NCBI GenBank assembly: GCA_963971425.1
Contig: OZ020526.1
Location: 17,265,173-17,329,172 of the forward strand
Source: Bryoerythrophyllum caledonicum
Taxonomy: Eukaryota; Streptophyta; Bryopsida; Pottiales; Pottiaceae
Reading direction: 5' to 3'
DNA length: 64,000 bases
Made by a program: the position numbers and the translations under genes. The notes under the pieces are model-generated. The model had not been told where the DNA came from, searched no databases, and saw only the letters and a program-made list of their open reading frames with translations. The stretch's first letter is position 1, and every line of letters begins with the position of its first letter. Shown in pieces: positions 12,440 to 23,039 of the stretch.

Positions 12440-12910
12440 TGCTTCAGGTTCCTACTTGATTAATGTACACGTGAACTGTAGGTGATTGAGAAAGTTGTTG
12501 TGAGCGTGCGATTGTTCAGGGATCCATACAAGTTTTTTGTGAATCTGCAACGGATTTCTTGTATGTCTACTTCAGGGCTGCGGAGAAAAAGCACTGGAAC
12601 TCATTGGTAAGTTTTCTCTCTTTCTAGTTTTTAATTTGTTTAGTTGTTCTTTTGCTTCTTGTGTAATGTGTGAGTAGAGAGTGCAGCACGTACTTAAGTG
12701 CGTGGCTAGTTGTGAATCTACAAAGAGGTGCTAGGCCAATTCGTTTAAGGTTACTACTACAATGATGTGAACATCTGAACTATAGGAGATTGGGAAAGGA
12801 GTGTCTAGGCTAATTTCTGACGATTCCATACAAGTGGAGGACGTGAGCTAACAACGAAGAGCTGGCCGACTGCTTCAGGGCTGCTTACAAAAAGCGGTGA
12901 AACTTAGGTA
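12440..12910 (+). repeat. Second diverged tandem pair with exon-like ends
   Basis: Two related stretches (about 12,465-12,605 and 12,775-12,910) share the blocks CCATACAAGT, CTTCAGGGCTGC and AAAAAGC. Each ends in a GT donor-like site (GGTAAG, GGTAAT), and the shared CTTCAG is acceptor-like. No protein could be recognised. The remainder of 11,065-13,300 holds no supported gene. Confidence 0.5.
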
Positions 12911-13324
12911 ATGTGCGTTTCCATGTACACGTTGGTGATATGATTGATATGGTCTGCTGCATTGTATGGTCACACTGTTGTGGTGGTTAACATGTTTGCG
13001 GTTTAGTGTTGAAATTATACGTCTTTGGTAAATACGTCGGGTTTAGAGTAATATATAGGTTGTTGTGCATACATGGGTTCATGTGCATATCCCATGGATG
13101 TTCATACATGGGTTACAGTGTATATCTAGCTGGGGTACTATACAATTGTATCAATATTGTAGCTGGATTTGGGGCCATACCTAGGGTTGGTGTATATACC
13201 TCCATTGATATGCATACCTGGGTTGGTTTAGGGTTTACATGGACTGAGGTGTTTACCTAGGTGGATATCCGTATCCGGGAAATGTCGCTTATCTGGGTTC
13301 GGGTGTCTAGTCCAGTACTTTGGG

Positions 13325-13442
13325 TGCATATCCATGTGGGTGCATATCCATCAGGGTGCATACCCATCAGGGTGCATACCCATCAGGGTCCATACCCATC
13401 AGGGTGCATACACATCAGGGTGCATACCCATGTGGGTGTATA
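13325..13442 (+). repeat. 16-bp minisatellite
   Basis: About seven copies of a 16-base unit, typically CCCATCAGGGTGCATA, run directly up to the left end of the Tc1-like element. The unit length is not a multiple of three, so the long open frames here come from the repeat rather than from a gene. Related 'GGGTGTATA' phrases continue on the other side of the transposon at about 15,235-15,260, so the transposon inserted into this repeat-rich tract. Confidence 0.85.
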
Positions 13443-13446
13443 CATA

Positions 13447-13473
13447 CAGTGGTCAGTAGAAGTGTTCGGACAG
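13447..13473 (+). repeat. Tc1-like left terminal inverted repeat
   Basis: This 27-bp repeat matches the reverse complement of 15,087-15,113 with one difference (T versus C at the 11th base). It is preceded by the TA target copy at 13,445-13,446. Confidence 0.93.
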
Positions 13474-13774
13474 GACGCTTCCACTTCCAATATGAGCTAG
13501 TTTTCTTACGTAACTCACATTCAAGTTGTAAAAATTTAAACATACAATCACATAGTTACAAAAAACATGTAACATAACATTCATAATAAAAAATGTCAAT
13601 CAAGAAATCAATCAAAAATAAAACACATGATGTGGGTGTCCAATTCTTTATGCAAAAAGTGAAGTGGTTATCTATTTACATTGGAAACAAAGCCATGAGC
13701 TACAAAATCAAGCTAAAAACTTGAATGTAGAATCATGAGGACTACCTAAAAACTTGAATGTACAATCATAATGA

Positions 13775-14800
13775 CTACCATCGTGTATAGCCACCTTTTG
13801 CTTGATAAACATCTGCAGCTCTCTCAGGCATAGACATGATCAATTTCCTCACGGTATCAATCTCAATGCTATACCAAATTTCTTGCAATTTCTCCCACAA
13901 ATCCTTCTTGTTAGTGGGTTTCTTCTTTGACATTCTCATACGACGATCTACTTCATTCCAAAGGTGTTCTATAGGATTCAAGTCAGGAGATTGAGCCGGA
14001 TGCCAAATTAGTTGAAACTTCTGTGCTAACAACCAATCTGTAACATACTTAGAAGTATGTTTGGGATCGTTGTCGTGCTGAAAAATAACATTCTCCTCTC
14101 CTAAATCATACATGTGTATAGTATTCATGAGCTCCATCTCCAAAATTTCACGATACACAAACTTATCCATGTTTCCTTCTATAAGACGAAGGTTGCCAAT
14201 TCCCTCCCAAGTCATACATCCCCAAACCATAATGTTTCCACCTCCAAATTTGATAGTAGGTTGCACATGCTGATCTAAAAGATGCTCTCCTCTCTTCCTC
14301 CAACAATACTGCCTCCCATCTGAGCCAAACAAATTGAATTTTGACTCATCTGAAAAAACCACATAACTCCAGTCCATCCAACTTGCATGCCTACACTTCT
14401 TTGCCCATGCATATCGACGTGCTTTGTGTTTCTTTGACAAGAATGGCTTCTTAGTTTTCACTCGTGCTCTCAATCCTTGCCTCTGAAGACATCTTCTAAT
14501 TGTATCATCACTCAAATCCAATCCTTGAGATCGCATTTCTCTACCCACTGCTGCAGCTGTACCATTAGATGGTGCATTCAACAACCTTACAACCTCACGA
14601 TCACCACGTTCATCAAGAATTCGAGGTCTCCCTTGTGAAGGAGCATCTCTCAAATGACCTCTCATTGTAAACCTCCGCACAATAGCATGGCAAGTGCTTC
14701 GAGAGATGCCTAGAACCGCTGAAATTTCGGAGTACGAATTCCCTCTCTCATGCATCTGAAGAACTAACTTACGTTCAGCAAGAGTCCTTCTAGGAGCCAT
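13775..14800 (-). CDS. Tc1-like transposase, DD34E, intact, 341 aa
   Basis: This enzyme cuts and pastes the surrounding transposon. The N-terminal 100 residues carry two helix-turn-helix segments, the first with LHERGNSYSEISAVLGISRST-like spacing (residues about 16-37). The catalytic core shows VFSDESKFNLFG (first Asp, about residue 150), MVWGCM, FQHDNDPKHTS (second Asp) and SPDLNPIEHLWNEV (Glu). Exactly 34 residues separate the second Asp and the Glu, which is the Tc1 signature and differs from the DD39D of typical plant mariner-like elements. There is no intron, stop or frameshift, and 341 residues is full length for the family. The gene ends 300 bp from one TIR and begins about 290 bp from the other. 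Confidence 0.93.
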   Translation of the reverse strand: MAPRRTLAERKLVLQMHERGNSYSEISAVLGISRSTCHAIVRRFTMRGHLRDAPSQGRPRILDERGDREVVRLLNAPSNGTAAAVGREMRSQGLDLSDDTIRRCLQRQGLRARVKTKKPFLSKKHKARRYAWAKKCRHASWMDWSYVVFSDESKFNLFGSDGRQYCWRKRGEHLLDQHVQPTIKFGGGNIMVWGCMTWEGIGNLRLIEGNMDKFVYREILEMELMNTIHMYDLGEENVIFQHDNDPKHTSKYVTDWLLAQKFQLIWHPAQSPDLNPIEHLWNEVDRRMRMSKKKPTNKKDLWEKLQEIWYSIEIDTVRKLIMSMPERAADVYQAKGGYTRW

Positions 14801-15086
14801 AGCTAATCAAGAGCAATCTTATTCAATCACAATGTGTCTTGAAATGCAAGAGGTCTCCATAAATACATGTCGATTCTCAAGATTTTTCAGATGCACAACT
14901 TGTGTGCATAATGAATTGGACACCCATGATTGACACATCATGAACTGCAGCCCATGCAAGTGGCTCAATGTGAATGATGGTACTCTTTCTAGTTTACAAG
15001 TGGCTCTTTAGTTATAATTAGCTGAAAAAATCAGCACCTACCTACCAAACTCGACAAGTGTTACTATTAAATTGAGATTGTAATTA

Positions 15087-15113
15087 CTGTCCGAACACTT
15101 CTGCTGACCACTG
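15087..15113 (-). repeat. Tc1-like right terminal inverted repeat
   Basis: Reverse complement of the left repeat with one mismatch, followed by the TA copy at 15,114-15,115. Confidence 0.93.
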
Positions 15114-15115
15114 TA

Positions 15116-15639
15116 GGTGGTGCTTCTTGCTGCAAGTTTCTATTTGGGTAGGGTTTACACATGGATCGAAGTTTTCTAATGTGGTTATATTCCTAGGCGG
15201 GGTATATACTCGCATATGGGTTTACCACTCTCTGGGGGGTGTATACCCGTCAGGGATGTATATTTTAGGATGCCAGTGCATGCAATTTTGGGTGTATTGG
15301 ACGGTCAATAGCCCTTCGTATGCTATGTACTGAACAGATTGCCATAATCGGCTCTAGGAATTTAAGTTCAGTATATAAAATATGTACTCCACATTAAATT
15401 AGTTCATATGCGTGCATTCTTGGAAAACTATGCTACCTTTTCTGGAATTTACAATTGAGCACTGTAATACACCGTGGTATACCGTATGAGACATTGTATA
15501 TTTCTCACAGTAGTATAGTATAGTAACTGCAGTATATTCTAGTTTAAAATTAAACTATCACGTCATGTGCATGTCTGGTAGGTGCTGCTAGACGTGAGTA
15601 CTGGCTTCATCCGGTATGGAGAGGCAAGACAGAAGGTGA
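15116..15639. other. Spacer between Tc1-like element and LINE insertion target
   Basis: It contains a few more 'gggtatatac/gggtgtatac' phrases related to the minisatellite, and AT-rich sequence. No gene is supported. Confidence 0.4.
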
Positions 15640-15918
15640 CACGATAGGCTTAAGAAGAAAGAAGTGGCCATCCGAAGGATTGACAACACCAATGATAGAG
15701 ATGAGTCTGACACGGAGGAGAAGGCCAGAGGGGAGGAGGATGATAAGGTGGAGAATATCGACGACAGTAGCGATGAGAAGGGGTCTGAATTGGAGGACAT
15801 TGAGCAGAACATGGGGATGATGCTCAGAGGCGCGTCGCCTCGTGCTGTTACATATGAGCAATTCCAAGACCAGTACAAGCTACACGCGTGCTTGCATCTG
15901 AGGTATGCGTTCTTTAGC
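15640..15918 (+). pseudogene. Acidic open frame cut by the LINE A 3' end
   Basis: An open frame of about 93 codons has no clear ATG start. It is very rich in Asp, Glu, Lys and Arg (for example DESDTEEKARGEEDDK), then has a neutral end with YEQFQDQYKL. I do not recognise the protein. The frame runs straight into the (GAA)n tail of LINE A, which adds Glu codons and a stop at 15,960 that belong to the retrotransposon. The original continuation was not found beyond the LINE. Confidence 0.35.
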
Positions 15919-15933
15919 GAAGAAGAAGAAGAA

Positions 15934-15957
15934 CGCCGGTCTCTGAAGGAGCCGGCG
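15934..15957 (-). other. LINE A 3'-terminal hairpin and (TTC)n tail
   Basis: As RNA this reads CGCCGG - 12-base loop region - CCGGCG, a perfect 6-bp outer stem, with CUCC/AGAG able to extend it. It is followed by UUC repeats at the 3' end (15,919-15,933). The same structure is present at the ends of copies B and C, so it is probably the recognition site used by the reverse transcriptase. Confidence 0.7.
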
Positions 15958-16272
15958 TGAATAAAGTGTCAGTTCGTTCCACTACTAAGACCATGCCCAC
16001 CGGACAGGGAATTAGTGAGCTGGAACTACTTCCCCCTCTCGAGGGTAGACACTATGTAACAGGTCACCAAATACCAACCAAGCACACAAACAACCAATGT
16101 AACAACTAACTAAGCATGTCGCCAAAACCACAAAACCAACCAGTCAGGATAAGTCTGGGCGGAGAAGCATTTAAGGGGGGTCTTGCATATCGAGGAGGGC
16201 TTGGTTGTTTTCAATTTTACGTTTATGTAGTAAAATGGACATGGCATATTGAATAGCGATGGTGTTAATTTT
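15958..16272 (-). other. LINE A 3' untranslated region and broken ORF2 end
   Basis: An A-tract length change near 16,275 shifts the frame after KTTF. The last 40 codons that read KKINTIAIQYAMSILL in copy B continue here only in another frame. Beyond the ORF2 stop there is about 170 bp of untranslated sequence shared with copies B and C, including an ACTTCCCCCTCTCGAGGG block. Confidence 0.7.
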
Positions 16273-16880
16273 TTAAAAGGTGGTTTTGGTTGTTTCAATG
16301 TGTATTTTAAAGGTATCTTCAAGAGTTTTCAAAGATGGGATAAAGGTGGTGGCACGAGCGCTAGATGTGATAACAATAAGGGGGTCTACCTTCCATCCAA
16401 AGGCAATGATGTCGTCAATGAGGGGTTGGTATTTGTCTATTTTGTTTTGGATTGTTTCCGGAGAAAATCTATCGTTGCAATATGTGAATTCAATGAATTG
16501 AATGGTGTAGTTTAGGTTAATGTGGTCGGGTGGCGGATCATTGTATGGTAAACCTCTAACACATAGGATGTCCGGTTTGAGCCTAGCATTGCAATGACAT
16601 CTTTGGGTCACACATGAGCATGGGAGTAGCCAAGGGGGGACCATATTTTCTTGTGGATTGTTATTAAAAGACCCAGCGTTCATTAGTATAAAACATCTCG
16701 CTTTATTGTAGGATGTGATTAGTTTTCGGACTTCCCCTACCGCTTTATTATGCCTTTTAACAATTAGAGATCGAGTGTATGTGGTGGTTTTGGCATTTGA
16801 GTAGAACATGAAGCCATGTGTCGGGGTCCGTTGAGAGCCATATGAGACATGTTATGGATGGGAATCTTTTTATTCCAAAG
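16273..16880 (-). pseudogene. LINE A restriction-like endonuclease (RLE) domain
   Basis: This is the C-terminal nuclease of ORF2, of the type that nicks target DNA in R2-like LINEs. The visible order is a zinc-finger region, then the RHN motif of IVKRHNKAV, then KPDILC (PD), FIEFTYCND (acidic residue) and NKIDKYQPLIDD (Lys). This is a PD-(D/E)xK layout. In copies B and C the finger is intact (C-x2-C-x9-H-x4-C in CPICPSTDPDTWLHVLLKC). Here it is damaged (CLIWLS replaces CPICPS), and a frameshift separates finger and nuclease between KCQNHHIHS and LIVKRHN. A second Cys cluster, PCSCVTQRCHC, precedes the PD motif. Confidence 0.8.
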
Positions 16881-18130
16881 AAGAGTTGTTTGCGAGCGTT
16901 TCCCATATATTGACCAGTACGGAATTTGATGAAGCATGTTATTTGTGAGTCTGAGATGATGGGGTTTTTCCAGAAGTTTGTAGAGAGTTCATTGTCTATG
17001 TCGTTATTGTTAGTCCATTTTTCTATGTGAGGAATATTTTCTGAGATTGTATCAAGGTTGTTGTAGAGGTCTTGTTTTTTGAGATATTTGCCCAAGAATC
17101 TAATTGGGCATTTGTCGGGGGTATCTTCTTTGGAAGGCCAATCTTCTTTTTGAAAGTAGTATGGGGTGGCATGGGCATGTTCGTGCAGATCTTTGGCATT
17201 TTTGTGTGTTTTTTCTCGGCCTTCTTTTGCAAGTTTGTCTGCTTGTTCGTTGCCATCAATGTTGGCATGGGCTCTCACTTTGTGTAGGGTTGTGATTTGT
17301 GTACGGTTTTGTAACATTTGGACCATTGATGTTAATATGGTTTGGTCGGGGTGGCTATTGTGAAGGGTAGGGTGTGTTATTTGAGTGTTTAGTAGGTAGA
17401 GTGCATTTATACAATCGGTGAATATATGTGCGGGTTCATTTTTGTATTTTGTTGTGATGATTTGTAGTGTTTTGTGAATAGCCATGAGTTCTGCTCTGAT
17501 GATATTTTGTAGTCCACGGAGTCTTTTGGCTAGTTTAATTTCTTTAGTCGAATTGTATATGCCATATCCATTTTTTTCTCTGCGCCAAGAGCCCGGGCTA
17601 ATTTGTTCTGGTGGTTTAAAGGAACCGTCAGTGTAGTAACTGTGTGCGGGGTTAAATTTTGGTGTGGTATGAGTTGGGTAGTCAGGGAGAGGGGGAGGTG
17701 TGACGGAGTAGTTTAATGTGTTGTTGACATAGTTTAATTTTGACCGGTTTTTGCTTTTGTTTACAGGGATTTGTATGGGTGTTGGTGGAGCCGGGTTTGT
17801 GTTTGGTCGTTGTATGTCTAGATTGTCTGTTACGGAGGTAAGTTCCGCAAGTTGTTCTAGAGAGCCAAGGGTTTGATTTTGATGATGGACGCATAGTATT
17901 TGTATTGTAGATGGCTCAGTTCGGGGTTTTTTTAGCTCGGGTGGAATATTAGGTTCTTCGTATGGTATTGTGTCTGCTTCGAATACTGCAATGATGTGGG
18001 AATCTGGGAATGGGTTTAGATGTTGGTTGTTGTTTTGGTACCAAATATTGTTCGGTGTGACAATGATTGTTTTTGTGTTATTTGGATCGTGTTTGGCGGC
18101 AAGTCTAGCCCAATGTATGACTTGTTCCAT
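16757..18130 (-). pseudogene. LINE A RNase H domain segment of ORF2
   Basis: The open segment is 457 codons. Residues about 160-300 form an RNase H domain that would remove the RNA strand during cDNA synthesis. The active-site residues are all present: D168 in YYTDGS, E214 in RAELMA, D239 in FTDCIN, H288 in KVRAHAN and D298 in NEQADKL. Upstream, 18,131-18,655 aligns with copy B but contains several stops in copy A, so this region is detached from the reverse transcriptase. Downstream the frame is lost at the CCHC finger. Confidence 0.85.
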
Positions 18131-18655
18131 GTCTTTCTCGTTGTGGGGGTGAGCTATGCCATTTCCGATCCATTTGTGGTCAAAGGCCTTGCTTAGGGAT
18201 CCAAATATTTTGTCTATTTCATAAGGTGAGTAGAACTTATTTAGTTTGGTAGGACATGTGATGGGGGAGGAAAAGTATGAGTGTTCAATGTTAAAGGATG
18301 AGATTAGTGAGTCTAAAATGGGGGTGGGTATTGTGTATTGCGCATTTTTGAGGGGGTCAGTTTTTGGTATTCGGTATTTATACCTTTGGTAAAGCCATAT
18401 TAGTTCGGTTTCAAAAGGTTGGGTTGTTGGTTCAATTTTTGTAGGGGCTTGTAATTTTGTATGATATTGATTCCATAAGCATTGGAGTCGGGTAATGGGT
18501 ATGGTGTGTAGATGTCAGCCGTTTTCTTTGTATAGATGTGCTTGATTGTTATTTATTTGAATTGTGTTTGAGGATGTAAGGATATCATTTTCGGGGTTGC
18601 ATTCTTTTGGGTAGATGTTTAAGAGTGGGATAATTATGGGTGGTGTTACTGATCT

Positions 18656-21000
18656 TCAGTCTAGTACTTGTTCTTGGGGGTGGTGGGCTAGGATAATATC
18701 CGAGTATGTTTTGTTTTGAATTTTTTGGTAGTATTGTTTTAATTTTTCGGCGTTATGTGTGGAGGTATTGGTGTCGTGTCGTGGAAAAAGTTCTCTTTGG
18801 GGGAGCCATTTATTATATATATTATTATTGTGTTGCCATTGACATAGATATTTTGTGTAGGTATTTTGTATGTTATTTGTGTCTGTGTGTTGGATATGTT
18901 TGTGGCGTATGATGCTATTAATGGGATATGTCGTAGGGTTTTTGGGAATGTATGTTGGGGGGCGGGGGTGATATGTATGTGGAGGGTTAGCGGGGTTGAT
19001 TGGTGTGGGAATATTTCTTGGGTTGATGCTTTTGTTGAGGGTGATGAATGATTCTTTAAGTATCTGAGAGTATAGATGTATGTTACAAGGAGTATGACAT
19101 CTATTGGAGCATGTTTGGTGGCAAAATAGTTGTTTAGCAATGTTTAGGGCACTTTTTAATAGTTTGGATGGGGTGAAGTGGTAGGTTTTGAAGTCCTCGT
19201 TGTTCATGATGTGTGTGCCGTTGGGTAAAGTAATTTGGGCTAGTTCAAAAATATTTTTTGAGAGGAGTTTTTGTAGAAGCTTTTGGGAGAGTTGGGCATT
19301 GAGTGTGTTGTGGTTTAGTGATTCTTGCCGCCATAGTGTTTCAAGTGTTGTAGGATTAATGAGGAAGTTTGGGAGTGTGCTTTTAAGGTGGGCTTTAGCT
19401 ATATGTTTTAATAAGAAGAATGTTCTTGTTATTGGTGATCTTATACAGTCGCTTTTTTTAATTCTGGGAATGTTTTCAGCGCCGCCGTATTGGGCGAGGA
19501 TGTATTGAGTTAGTCCATTAAAAAAATTTCCAAGTCTACCTTTATCGTTTAAGGCATTTTGTAGTTGTTCGCCTATAGATCGGAGATATGCGTTTTTTAG
19601 GGAGAAAGCTTCAAGACCAAATAGGTTATGTGGGAGTTGTGTTATTGCGTTTGACATACATTTTGGTAACCCACATATGGTTTTTTGTATGGCAATTATT
19701 TTTTTATCAAGTTTTTTGATGGCTGGCATAGAGTATGGTACCCCATAAAAACTGTATGCTACACCTGGGCGTAGTACGGTATCAATCATTTTTATTTTTT
19801 GTTTCATGGTGGCCAGACATGTTGTTAGTTCTTTGCATTGTTTGATGAGCTTTGTGGTTGTAGTGTGAATTTGGATTTTCCATTTTAGTGAGGGAACAAG
19901 ATTTGTACCTAGGTATATGTATGGTTTGTTTTGGTGTAGTATAGGGATTGGTTGGTTGCGGTAGTTGATGTTAGAGGTTTGCATTAGGGCTTTGAAAGTG
20001 GTAGGGTTTAATTTAGATTTGTTTGGGCATCCGGTAGCGGCACATTTTGGTACTCCCACATCCATGCCGGCCCATTTACAATATCTATCAATTTTATTTA
20101 CTTGTATTTGAATTGATTTGACTTTGTAAGTTATGGTGGCTAGGTCATCCGCGTATGCGGCAGAGTTTATTGTGACTTGTGATGTGCCGAAAGTATATCC
20201 GTTATTGCTTCTTTCTAGCCATCTAAATAGTGGTTCCAAAAATATAATGAATAGGTATGGGCTAAGGGTGTCCCCTTGTATGGTTCCTCTTTGTATGGGT
20301 ATAGGTTTTGTCTTCCCAAAGTGTTCTTCGGTATAGTAAGTAGTTGATTGGGAATAGATGTTTCCAACAAGTGAAGTTGCCTCTTTTGGGTAGCCGAGGT
20401 CTGTCATGATTGCTAGGAGTCTAGCATGGTCAATTGAGCCAAAGGCATTTTTGAAGTCCACGTATAATATGTATATATCTTGGTTAGTAAATTTTGCGTC
20501 TTCTAGTGCGGCTATTATGGTTTGTATTTGTCGTGCGGTACTTCTCTCCGCTCTAAATCCCTCTTGGCTATCATGTAGGATTTTGAATTTTTCGCCTTAT
20601 GAGGATAGTATGTGAGTGAGTGTACTGGTAAAATGTATATATATTGTGTTAGCTAGTGCAATTGGCCTATAATTGGGTAGCATGGATGGATCGCCTTTTT
20701 TGTATAGTAGAATTGTTGTACTTGTTTTCCATGAGTTTGGCATTTGTTTTTGTTTATAGCAGTGAGAGAAGAATACGAATAATAGTTTATGAAATCTTGG
20801 AGGCATGTTTTTGAGTATTGAGTTTGGTATGCAGTCTCGGCCTAGGGCTTTATTATTTTCCAGATTTTGAAGGCATGTGTCGTATGTCGCTCTGTTGAGG
20901 TATTTATGTAGTGGAATTTCTGGTTCGCCCCGTTTGTCAAGGGTATATCCGTCCAGGTCATGCCATGGATATTGACGAACTGCGCATGTACATTCTATTC
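18656..21000 (-). pseudogene. LINE A reverse transcriptase
   Basis: This is the reverse transcriptase of the LINE. The N-terminal part (in the frame ending at 20,597) shows KALGRDCIPNSILKNMP, KTSTTILLYKKGDPS and NYRPIALANTIY. A single nonsense codon (TAC changed to TAA, by comparison with copy B) interrupts it at 20,597. The open part 20,461-18,656 continues with YVDFKNAFGSIDHARLL (motif A Asp), IQRGTIQGDTLSPYLF, and AAYADDLATI (catalytic YADD at about 20,144-20,155). A thumb and connection region of about 400 residues follows. Apart from the stop, the catalytic residues are intact. Confidence 0.88.
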
Positions 21001-21799
21001 TATGTTGTAGTTGGTAATTACATGTTGATACTATTGGTCTATTGGTTTTTGTTTGTTGGTTAAATATTTCATTCGCAATGTCTTCGGGGCTAGTTTGAAT
21101 ATTATTATATTGGTTTGTGATACAGTCCATTGGCTCGGATTCAAGGTTTTTAAAGACTTTTTTATTAAAAAAAATTGGACTGATTTCGTATAGTTGTCTA
21201 TATTTTGAGATAGCTTTTTTAACGTTTTCTTTGGTGTATTTTGTGATTATTTTCCGGGCTTGTATGTTGGCATTTTTAGCAATTAGTGCGATATCTTTTA
21301 TCCATGTTTCGTGGGGAAAGTCCGGCGGTGGCGGGGTAGGAATTTGGGTGTGTTGTAGAGATAGTAGTTCATTGTATATGGGGTGGCTACGCCATTGAGG
21401 GTTGTTTTTTACTATTCTAGTGGTTTTGCATATGGTATGGTATGTGGTTAAGTGTTGTTTCAAAGTTTTAGAAAGTTTGCGGGGTAGGTACCCGCCTTGT
21501 TGAGAAGTTCTATTTGTCATTTGAGGTATTGGGTGTGCTCTACAAGTTTGTTCTAGTGTATTAGAGATTTTATTGATGAGTTTGTCCAGAGTGTGGCATG
21601 CTTCTTGCCATTGAGCTTGTGTTAATTGACTATTATTTTCAAGAGTGTCTATGAGGGAGTCTATTTGTGCGGAGTTTTCTTCGAAGAATTTTGTGTTGAA
21701 TTTTTCTATGTTGGTTTTTGGGATGGGGTTGAGTATGCGTATAGTGTCTTTGTTTAGGATTATAGGAGTTCTACTAATAAGTGTGTTATTTGGGATGTG

Positions 21800-22647
21800 C
21801 AATTGTACGGGTGGATGGTCCGAATTGAGAATAATATCTTTGTTTGTTGTGGAGGTGTATTGTGTATTGTTGTTTGTATTTATATAGAATCCATCTATTA
21901 GACTCCAATCACTATAATTATAGCCCCCTTGTCTAGAGAATTGTGTATCGATATTGATATAAGTGAAGTTTAAGTTTTCTGTGAAGCGACGCCATTGGTA
22001 ATCAATGTTTTGAGGGGGGGTGTGATACCATTTTGGCGGCCAATTAACGCTATATCTCTGTTGAAGTCTCCGCATAATAGGTATGTATGATTGGGATTAT
22101 TATTAATTTGGGATGCAATAGTGTTTTGTATATCTAAGAGAAATCTAGTATCTTCGGGATGGGATGGCATATACATGTGAAAGATTAACCACGGTTGTAG
22201 TGGGTGGTTAGTGATTTTAATTATTTGAATGTATGGTGATATGTGCAATGGGGTAGGGATTTTCTTGATGTTGCCTGGGAATGTATATTTTTTGTGTATT
22301 AATGTAAGGAGGCCCCCTCGGCCCGGAGTGTATGGTCTCCATTGTTGCATGCATCTTGTAAGTGTATGTGTATTGTTAAAGATGAGTTTATAGTTTTGAA
22401 ATATATTTTGTATATATTTTGTAGATTTTGTGGCGGTTAGTTTTGTTTCTTGTATATGTATGAGGGTCGGTGGTGTGTCTGTGTTTGTGATCAAAGTTTG
22501 AAAGCTAGGAAGGGCAGTGTTTAGTGAGGAGGCATTCCATGTGATTATATATGTTTTTTCTTGGTTTGATCTAATGTTTTGATTTTGAGGAGGGATGTAG
22601 GGAAGAATGGGGGTGGGTGGGTGTATTCTGGTATAGGGTCTAGACAT
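21800..22647 (-). pseudogene. LINE A APE-type endonuclease
   Basis: This is the N-terminal nuclease of ORF2, of the exonuclease/endonuclease/phosphatase fold. Visible active-site motifs are ITWNASSLN (Asn, about 22,539), IHIQETKLT (Glu), HMYMPSH, CGDFNRDIALIGR (Asp and Asn, about 22,060-22,071) and, in the next frame, LNSDHPPVQL (Ser-Asp-His, about 21,815-21,823). The switch between the two frames falls at a run of seven C (seven G on the plus strand at 22,014-22,020). One more base would join them. The identical state is found in the inverted fragment at 34-36 kb. Confidence 0.85.
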
Positions 22648-23039
22648 TTTAGTGATTCGTTTATGAGGTTGTTAGGGAGGTAAGGGAATTTTAGTTTTAT
22701 TGTATCATTTGAGGGTGGTATGTCTTGACTATGTAAGAAGTCGTATAATCTTTTATGTATTGAGTTCTCATGGTTTATAATATTTTGGTTGTCTATTAGG
22801 AATTCAGTATAAGGGTGTGGAATGTAAATGTGTCTTTCAGGTGGGTTTTGTAAGTTTAGTAGAGTTTGTAGAAGTGTATTGGTCCATGTAATTGTGGATT
22901 TAGAAGATGGTTACATTCATCTATGTTTGGATGGGTAGTGATTATTAGTGCATATAGAATGTGGGGTGGTGGATGTGTATTTTTTTGTTGTATGTATTAG
23001 GCGATGTTTGGGTGGGAAATATTGTGTTTGTGGTGTGTT

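Larger units (their letters stand above)
13447..15113 (-). mobile_element. Complete Tc1-like transposon (DD34E) with TIRs and TA duplication
   Basis: The element is 1,667 bp. Terminal inverted repeats of 27 bp occupy 13,447-13,473 and 15,087-15,113. They start CAGTGGTCAG and end TTCGGACAG, with a single mismatch between them. A TA dinucleotide flanks each side (13,445-13,446 and 15,114-15,115), the target duplication expected for the Tc1/mariner superfamily. Inside is one intact minus-strand transposase gene. All parts needed for transposition are visible. Confidence 0.93.

Noticed and set aside
13261..13577. Plus-strand frames with HTHQGAYPSG-type repeats
   Set aside because: They are translations of the 16-bp minisatellite, and different frames give similar repeats.
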